Assembly (NCBI GenBank): GCA_015222915.1
Contig: JADFWE010000279.1
Coordinates: 1-11,299, forward strand
Direction of reading: 5' to 3'
DNA from: Pseudomonadota bacterium
GTDB lineage: Bacteria; Pseudomonadota; Gammaproteobacteria; SZUA-229
Length of the DNA: 11,299 nt
Of the stretch, positions 6,795 to 11,299 are shown in pieces. A program made the translations under genes and the position numbers. A model generated the notes under the pieces. The model made no database searches. It was not told the DNA's origin and saw only the letters and a program-made list of their open reading frames with translations. Position 1 is the stretch's first letter. Every line of letters starts with the position of its first letter.

Positions 6795-7003
6795 TTTGAC
6801 GCGAAAGGCGCAAAGAAAACATTGTCTAAAAAACGTTGTTATCCTGAGCGGTAGCCGGAGGCTCTTTGAGTACAGTATCATGTCATGAGAGATTTAAGAT
6901 CCTTCGATTCCGCTTCGCCACACTCAGTATGACAGTGACAAAAGCTACATATTGAAACGCTAAAAAGGCTTTTCTTTACGCCCTTCGCGTCATTCGCGTC
7001 AAA
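6795..7003. repeat. Nested inverted repeats filling the radA-xseB spacer
   Basis: The outer arms are 6795-6819 (TTTGACGCGAA then AGGCGCAAAGAAAA) and 6970-7003, its reverse complement with two substitutions and one 9-nt duplication. Inside, TTGTTATCCTGAGCG (6836-6850) is an imperfect inverse of the segment at 6921-6936 (CACTCAGTATGACAGT). ATCCTGAGCG and GATCCTTCG are words I recognise from common bacterial intergenic palindromes. The spacer holds no gene and no clear terminator for radA. Confidence 0.65.
6984..7001. repeat. Perfect 9-bp tandem duplication
   Basis: TTCGCGTCA occurs twice head to tail (6984-6992 and 6993-7001) in the right arm of the palindrome. The left arm has the corresponding word once, so this is a local duplication in the right arm, or a loss in the left. 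Confidence 0.7.
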
Positions 7004-7048
7004 CCTGTTTTTTTCTTTTCCGTATTCGCAGATAGCCTATCTTTTTTT

Positions 7049-7057
7049 TGCTAAAAT
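7049..7057 (+). promoter_or_regulatory. Extended -10 promoter directly upstream of xseB
   Basis: TGCTAAAAT is an extended -10 element (TGn plus TAAAAT, five of six to consensus), ending 5 nt before the xseB ATG at 7063. It follows a run of eight T. No good -35 is present at the usual spacing. Transcription would start at or within a base or two of the ATG, which predicts a leaderless message. No Shine-Dalgarno sequence is visible, in agreement. It probably drives xseB-ispA. Confidence 0.6.
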
Positions 7058-7062
7058 GCCGC

Positions 7063-7308
7063 ATGGCTAAAAAGACTCCCACCAATAAAACACCTAACTT
7101 CGAAAAAGCGTTATCCGAACTTGAATCCCTGGTCGATGATATGGAACAGGGTCACCTGAGTCTGGAAGAATCCTTAAAACGCTTCGAAAAAGGCATCGCG
7201 CTCAGCACCGAGTGTCAGCAGGCACTGCAGAATGCAGAGCTGAAGATCAAACAGCTGGTCGAAAAAAACGGCAAACTGCTGGAACAGGACATCGACCTGG
7301 AAACCTGA
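7063..7308 (+). CDS. xseB: Exodeoxyribonuclease VII small subunit
   Basis: Small subunit of exonuclease VII, which degrades single-stranded DNA to oligonucleotides together with XseA (not in this window). The 81 residues are the usual length. The family pattern is complete: NFEKALSELESLVDDMEQG (12-30), LSLEESLKRFEKGIAL (32-47), a cysteine at 51, then the AELKIKQL helix (58-65). The whole forms two antiparallel helices. I start at ATG 7063 (MAKKTPT). A TTG at 7048 would add five residues, but it lies within the likely promoter -10 region. The gene is followed after 23 nt by ispA, as in E. coli (xseB-ispA-dxs). Translation may begin without a Shine-Dalgarno site. Confidence 0.95.
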   Translation: MAKKTPTNKTPNFEKALSELESLVDDMEQGHLSLEESLKRFEKGIALSTECQQALQNAELKIKQLVEKNGKLLEQDIDLET

Positions 7309-7331
7309 TCAAGCCATACCTGAATAAGCTG

Positions 7332-8231
7332 ATGACTAAAGAATCATTCGAGTCGCGTCTCGCGACCTATCAGAAACGTGTCGATGCCGCGCTGGATAAA
7401 TACCTGCCGGCCGAAGACCCGCCTGAGCATAACCTCGCAGAAGCCATCCGTTACTCGGTGATCGGCGGCGGTAAACGCATCCGTCCGGCGATGGTCTATG
7501 CCGCCGGTGAAGCCATGGGGGTTTCTACTGACCTGCTCGATATACCGGCCTGCGCGGTTGAGATGATCCACGCTTACTCACTGATTCATGACGACCTGCC
7601 GGCAATGGACGACGATGATCTGCGCCGAGGCCGGCCCACCTGCCACAAAGCCTTCGATGAAGCCACCGCCATCCTCGCTGGTGATGCGCTACAGGCGCTG
7701 GCCTATGAGATCCTGGCCAAAGACGATCACAAAGAGCTGACGCCTCAACACCGTATCGACATGCTCAGCCTGCTCACCGAGGCCAGCGGCGCACACGGCA
7801 TGGCCGGCGGTCAGGCGGTCGATCTGGCTTCCGTCGGCAAGACCCTGACACTGGGACAGCTGGAGCACATGCACCGCCTGAAGACCGGCGCACTGATTCG
7901 CGCCAGCGTTTTACTCGGTGGTATGTGTAAACAGGACATCAGCGAGAGCGAGATCAAAATTCTCAACGATTACGCCATGTGTATCGGCCTGTCATTTCAG
8001 ATCCAGGATGATATCTTAGACGTGATCAGTGATACCGAGACGCTGGGTAAACCCCAGGGATCGGACCAGGAACAGGAAAAACCGACCTTCCCTTCAATCA
8101 TCGGCCTGGAAACATCACGTGAACGGGCGCTGGAGCAGCATGCACTGGCCCTTAAGATACTGGAACCGCTGGATGAAAAGGCCGACAGCCTGCGCCTGCT
8201 GTCAGCATATATCGTTGAGCGGCAGTTTTAA
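7332..8231 (+). CDS. ispA: Farnesyl diphosphate synthase (geranyltranstransferase)
   Basis: Condenses DMAPP or GPP with IPP to make farnesyl diphosphate, the precursor of quinone side chains, undecaprenyl phosphate and heme O/A tails. The 299-residue length is typical. Seen: the substrate-binding GGGKRIRP (45-52), the first aspartate-rich motif DDLPAMDDDD (87-96) with two residues inserted between the Asp pairs, and the second motif QDDILD (225-230). Tyr82, five residues before the first aspartate pair, and the context AYSLIHDDLPAMDDDDLRRG agree with bacterial C15-forming enzymes such as E. coli IspA, rather than with longer-chain synthases. The ATG at 7332 gives MTKESFESRL. The reading frame stays open upstream through xseB, but that part has no family resemblance. 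The ribosome site is weak, so translational coupling to xseB is likely. Confidence 0.96.
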   Translation: MTKESFESRLATYQKRVDAALDKYLPAEDPPEHNLAEAIRYSVIGGGKRIRPAMVYAAGEAMGVSTDLLDIPACAVEMIHAYSLIHDDLPAMDDDDLRRGRPTCHKAFDEATAILAGDALQALAYEILAKDDHKELTPQHRIDMLSLLTEASGAHGMAGGQAVDLASVGKTLTLGQLEHMHRLKTGALIRASVLLGGMCKQDISESEIKILNDYAMCIGLSFQIQDDILDVISDTETLGKPQGSDQEQEKPTFPSIIGLETSRERALEQHALALKILEPLDEKADSLRLLSAYIVERQF

Positions 8232-8533
8232 AAGGCATCTACCGTTAACACTGGAAGACATTAAAAACATTTCACCACAGAGAACACCGAGTTTTATTCT
8301 GTTAACTGCGCAGCAGGTATAGTTAACAACAAAAAGTTATTCTCCGCATCCTCTGCACCTCTATGGTAAATATGCTTTTGACCTTTGTTTTTCTTTGCAT
8401 TGCTTTTTGTGTCTTTCGTGCTCTTCGCGGACTATAGTTATCCACTCTGAGCTAAACTCAGTATACTTAACAAGATTCAACTGATTAATCTTAACCATAT
8501 ACGCATACATACAGGTAAAAACCCCCTTTAGTC
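8232..8533. repeat. ispA-dxs spacer with degraded inverted repeat
   Basis: These 302 nt contain no gene. ACCACAGAG at about 8273-8281 is the imperfect inverse of CTCTATGGT at 8359-8367, with weaker pairing inward. It resembles the CACCACAGAGA-type intergenic repeat. Between the arms lie a perfect CTGCGCAG palindrome (8306-8313) and two GTTAAC hexamers (8301-8306, 8322-8327). A pyrimidine-rich stretch at about 8384-8430, including GTGTCTTTCGTGCTCTTCGCGG, looks like an unpaired remnant arm. The region 8445-8533 is AT-rich and probably holds the dxs promoter. Confidence 0.5.
8438..8467 (+). promoter_or_regulatory. Weak candidate promoter for dxs
   Basis: A TATACT box (8462-8467) preceded by TTATCC (8438-8443) with an 18-nt spacer would place a start near 8474, giving an approximately 60-nt leader. 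The -35 matches only three of six positions. The case rests mostly on the -10 and on the long gap separating dxs from ispA. Confidence 0.3.
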
Positions 8534-10438
8534 ATGCCCTTTCGTAAGTCAAACTGGTCACTGCTGAAATCGATCGATTCTCCGGCTGACGTGCGCAAAC
8601 TGAACGCGATACAGCTGAAAGAGCTGGCGCGGCAGCTGCGTGAGTTTTTGCTGGACTGTGTTTCGAGCACCGGCGGGCATTTTTCTGCCGGACTGGGCAC
8701 GGTTGAACTTACCGTCGCCCTGCACCATGTTTTCAACACGCCATATGACCGGCTGGTATGGGATGTCGGCCACCAGACCTACCCACATAAAATACTCACC
8801 GGCCGCCGCGAGAAGATGGCCAGCCTGCGCCAGAAAGGTGGACTTGCAGGCTTTCCAAAACGTGACGAGAGCGAATACGACAGCTTCGGAACCGGGCATT
8901 CCAGCACCTCGATAGCCGCAGCCCTGGGCATGAGCCTGGCGGCGAAAGCACACGATGAAAACCGCCAGTGTATCGCAGTGATCGGTGACGGCGCGATGAC
9001 CGCAGGCATGGCGTTTGAAGCACTCAATCACGCCGGTGACAGCGATGCCAACCTGCTGGTCATCCTTAATGATAACGATATGTCGATCTCTCCACCGGTG
9101 GGCGCACTATCCAATCACCTTACCCGTTTATTATCCGGTGAGCTGTTCTCCACCGTTCGGGAAGGCGGTAAGAAAGTACTTGAACACCTGCCGCCGGCAC
9201 TGGAACTGGCACGGCGCACCGAGGAACATGTCAAAGGCATGATTGCACCGGGTACGCTGTTCGAAGAGTTGGGCTTTAATTATTACGGTCCGGTCGATGG
9301 CCATGATCTCGATACTCTGATCCCGGTATTGCAAAACATCAGCAAGCAGACAGGTCCCCGGCTGCTGCACATCAAAACCCAGAAAGGCAAAGGTTACTTC
9401 CCCGCTGAAGATGCGCCGGTGAAATTTCACGCGGTCGGCGCATTTGATCTCAGCACCGGAAAATCACATCCTGGCAGCGGGAAAAAAGCCACCACTTATA
9501 CCGATATCTTCGGCCAGTGGCTGTGTGATATGGCTGAACAGGACGAACGTCTGGTCGGCATTACCCCGGCCATGCGTGAAGGCTCCGGTCTGGTCGAATT
9601 TGCCAAACGTTTTCCCAGGCGATATTTTGACGTCGGCATCGCTGAACAGCATGCGGTTACGCTGGCAGCAGGTATGGCCTGTGACGGCCTGAAACCGGTG
9701 GTGGCAATCTATTCCACCTTCCTGCAGCGCGGTTACGACCAGCTGATCCACGATGTAGCGATACAGAACCTGCCGGTGGTCTTCGCCATCGACCGCGCCG
9801 GTATCGTCGGTGCAGACGGTCCTACGCATACCGGCGCCTACGATATCAGCTTCATGCGCTGCATCCCGAATATGGTGATAATGACACCTGCCGATGATAA
9901 CGAATGCCGCGGCCTGCTCACCACCGCCTTCCTGCATGATGGACCCAGTGCCGTACGATACCCGCGTGGCTCTACCGGCATCCTGGAAGGCACCGGGGCT
10001 GACAGAACAGCTGAAAAAGAACTGAAAGCACTGCCTTTCGGCCAGGCGCAACAGGCAAGAGAGGGCAAAAAAATAGCCCTGCTGGTCTTCGGCACACTGC
10101 TGACCACCGCCATGGAGGTTGCCGAAGAACTCGATGCCAGCGTTTACAGTATGCGCTTCGTCAAACCGCTGGACACCAGGGCCATCGATGAAGCCTACCA
10201 GCAGCACGACCTGCTGGTAACCATCGAAGATAACGCCATCGCCGGCGGTGCCGGCAGTGCGGTAGCGGAGCACCTTAACCGGCACCAGTCTTCCGTAAAC
10301 CTGTTGCAGATCGGCTTTCCAGATAAATATATCCAGCACGGCCAACCGGAAGAGCTGCTCGCCGACTGGAAGCTGGACAAAGCCGGCATCCTGCAGACCA
10401 TTAAAAGCAGGATAAATGCGAGTATTACACCGGAGTAA
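8534..10438 (+). CDS. dxs: 1-deoxy-D-xylulose-5-phosphate synthase
   Basis: Thiamine-diphosphate enzyme joining pyruvate and glyceraldehyde-3-phosphate into DXP, the first and flux-controlling step of the MEP isoprenoid pathway. DXP also feeds thiamine and pyridoxal synthesis. The 634-residue length is close to E. coli Dxs. Domain I has [10 protein letters not shown] with His49, [16 protein letters not shown] with His80, and the ThDP/Mg motif GDGAMTAG (151-158) running to Asn179-Asp-Asn181. Domain II has the catalytic glutamate Glu371 in VGIAEQHAV, and [15 protein letters not shown]. The C-terminal transketolase domain (about 510-625) includes [15 protein letters not shown]. The ATG at 8534 gives [14 protein letters not shown], an acceptable beginning. 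The Shine-Dalgarno sequence is weak (an AGG about 17 nt upstream). It follows ispA in order, but after a repeat-bearing 302-nt gap. All key residues are intact. Confidence 0.98.
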   Translation: MPFRKSNWSLLKSIDSPADVRKLNAIQLKELARQLREFLLDCVSSTGGHFSAGLGTVELTVALHHVFNTPYDRLVWDVGHQTYPHKILTGRREKMASLRQKGGLAGFPKRDESEYDSFGTGHSSTSIAAALGMSLAAKAHDENRQCIAVIGDGAMTAGMAFEALNHAGDSDANLLVILNDNDMSISPPVGALSNHLTRLLSGELFSTVREGGKKVLEHLPPALELARRTEEHVKGMIAPGTLFEELGFNYYGPVDGHDLDTLIPVLQNISKQTGPRLLHIKTQKGKGYFPAEDAPVKFHAVGAFDLSTGKSHPGSGKKATTYTDIFGQWLCDMAEQDERLVGITPAMREGSGLVEFAKRFPRRYFDVGIAEQHAVTLAAGMACDGLKPVVAIYSTFLQRGYDQLIHDVAIQNLPVVFAIDRAGIVGADGPTHTGAYDISFMRCIPNMVIMTPADDNECRGLLTTAFLHDGPSAVRYPRGSTGILEGTGADRTAEKELKALPFGQAQQAREGKKIALLVFGTLLTTAMEVAEELDASVYSMRFVKPLDTRAIDEAYQQHDLLVTIEDNAIAGGAGSAVAEHLNRHQSSVNLLQIGFPDKYIQHGQPEELLADWKLDKAGILQTIKSRINASITPE

Positions 10439-10592
10439 TAGTCTGTAAACGGTTAACAGAAGACATTTCTCAGTTCAACATTGGGTGACCGCTCTCAATC
10501 ATAAGGAGACTTTAAACTGATTTAACCAACTAAGAATAAACACTGAATAGCAGACATTCGCAAAACTTATTCGGACTAAATAATTCAGGTAG
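10439..10592. other. Convergent spacer between dxs and TPR gene
   Basis: The two genes converge on this 154-nt AT-rich spacer, but no GC-rich hairpin with a T run is visible for either. Just after the dxs stop lies a 17-bp quasi-palindrome (10443-10459: CTGT, AAC, GTT and ACAG blocks) with a loop too small for RNA folding. An AAGGAGA at about 10503-10509 looks like a ribosome site, but no start codon with an open frame follows it. Confidence 0.35.
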
Positions 10593-11299
10593 TCACTTCA
10601 GTTTTTGTAATTTTTTCATAAATGTTTGTGCCGCAAACTCATTACCAGCTTCTCGATGAAACGCGATTAACGCTTCGAGAATATTGGTATCCTGAGGGAA
10701 TCTTTTATTGGCACCCTGCAAGACCTTAATCGCCACATCCTTCTGCCCTGTGGAATCTAATGCAATAGCATACACATAGACATAATGTGCATTAGACTTA
10801 TCAAAATCTGCTGCATGCTGTAACAGTTTTATTGCTTTGCTATTTTTTTTCTGCCGTATCTTCAGCAACCCGAGCGCATAATGTGCATCAGCATTTTTTG
10901 GCGCTATCTCTATAGCGCTTTGTAATAAGACTTCAGCAGCACTATCCTCACCCTGCACACGATAAAGATCTGCAAGATTGATATATGCCGGCACAAAAAC
11001 ATCTTCAAGGCTAATCGATTTCTTATAGGAGGCTACTGCCTTATCAACCTCACCTTTCGCTGCATAATAATTACCTAGATTTAACTGTGCTTCTGGACGC
11101 TCTGCGTTGACCTGCTGAGAGTTGATATATTCACTTGCAGCACGGTTATAAATTTTTAATGACTCACCTTGCAGCTTCCCGACAGGAACAGGCGCTAGCA
11201 CCCTCGCAGCTTCGATACGAACAGCCCTTACCTGATCATCTAGCAATGGAAAAGCAAGTTGTGCCAGCATGGTTTGCGGCAGCCCTTCTAATGCAGAGA
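10593..11299 (-). CDS. HEAT/TPR-repeat protein, C-terminal part (5' end outside window)
   Basis: The frame stays open through the right edge (the last visible residues before Met11270 read SALEGLPQT), so the gene begins outside the window and the internal ATG is not a proven start. Numbered from that Met, a HEAT-like helix pair with DDQVRAVRIEAARVLA (11-26) is followed by about five TPR units (59-92, 93-126, 127-160, 161-194, 195-225). Typical TPR positions are seen in AQLNLGNYYAAKG, AYINLADLYRVQG and HYALGLLKIRQ. It ends FMKKLQKLK. This HEAT-then-TPR tail recalls the C-termini of large multiheme cytochrome c proteins annotated as TPR proteins, but no CXXCH is present here, so that is only a suggestion. 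The sequence is visibly richer in A/T than the other genes. The role is probably protein-protein scaffolding. Confidence 0.85.
   Translation of the reverse strand, partial: SALEGLPQTMLAQLAFPLLDDQVRAVRIEAARVLAPVPVGKLQGESLKIYNRAASEYINSQQVNAERPEAQLNLGNYYAAKGEVDKAVASYKKSISLEDVFVPAYINLADLYRVQGEDSAAEVLLQSAIEIAPKNADAHYALGLLKIRQKKNSKAIKLLQHAADFDKSNAHYVYVYAIALDSTGQKDVAIKVLQGANKRFPQDTNILEALIAFHREAGNEFAAQTFMKKLQKLK

Noticed and set aside
5158..7003. CRISPR array in the repeat-rich spacers
   Set aside because: Repeats are inverted pairs, not regularly spaced direct repeats with unique spacers, and no cas gene is present.
7048..7062. TTG at 7048 as the xseB start
   Set aside because: It lies in the T run and extended -10 motif, and the extra residues are not family-like. 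ATG 7063 gives the normal length.
7212..7331. A longer ispA product beginning inside xseB
   Set aside because: The extra N-terminal 40 residues are the shifted reading of xseB and bear no resemblance to prenyl synthases. ATG 7332 starts the conserved protein.
9464..10345. 293-residue minus-strand frame opposite dxs
   Set aside because: It is a shadow of dxs codon bias. The dxs frame contains all catalytic motifs, and the reverse frame shows no recognisable domain.

Overview
The window looks like chromosomal DNA of a gammaproteobacterium. Two gene neighbourhoods known from Enterobacteria and relatives are present: ffh facing away from ypjD and yfjD (a CcsA-like membrane protein and a CorB-type CNNM protein), and xseB-ispA-dxs. 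Protein details also fit: the Ffh M domain carries Cys406 as in E. coli Ffh, and the IspA and Dxs active-site motifs are of the E. coli type. The genus cannot be named from the sequence. The spacers, filled with imperfect long palindromes, suggest an environmental rather than an enteric lineage (inference).

Layout. Minus strand, left side: ffh (137-1525), preceded by its own putative promoter and a large leader hairpin, then a class II cAMP-phosphodiesterase-like MBL-fold hydrolase (1711-2478). After a 289-nt divergent spacer, plus strand: ypjD (2768-3577), yfjD/corB-like (3812-5095, TTG start, good sigma70 promoter), radA (5415-6785, GTG start), xseB (7063-7308), ispA (7332-8231) and dxs (8534-10438). 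Right edge, minus strand: the C-terminal part of a HEAT/TPR protein (10593-11299) cut by the window end.

How the genes work together. Ffh is the protein half of the signal recognition particle. YpjD and YfjD are inner-membrane proteins linked in enterics to divalent cation handling. RadA acts in recombination-intermediate processing, and XseB is the small subunit of exonuclease VII. Dxs makes DXP at the start of the MEP isoprenoid pathway, and IspA makes farnesyl diphosphate from its products, so xseB-ispA-dxs is mainly an isoprenoid supply cluster.

Beyond the genes, the most informative signals are between them. Each of four consecutive plus-strand spacers (after ypjD, yfjD, radA and ispA) holds a long imperfect inverted repeat, two of them nested, resembling dispersed palindromic elements. 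Upstream of ffh, an extended -10 motif is followed by an approximately 83-nt nested hairpin in the leader. Upstream of xseB, a perfect extended -10 motif lies so close to the ATG that a leaderless mRNA is predicted. I see no defence system, CRISPR array, transposase, tRNA or rRNA. This is mainly a housekeeping region with interesting spacers.
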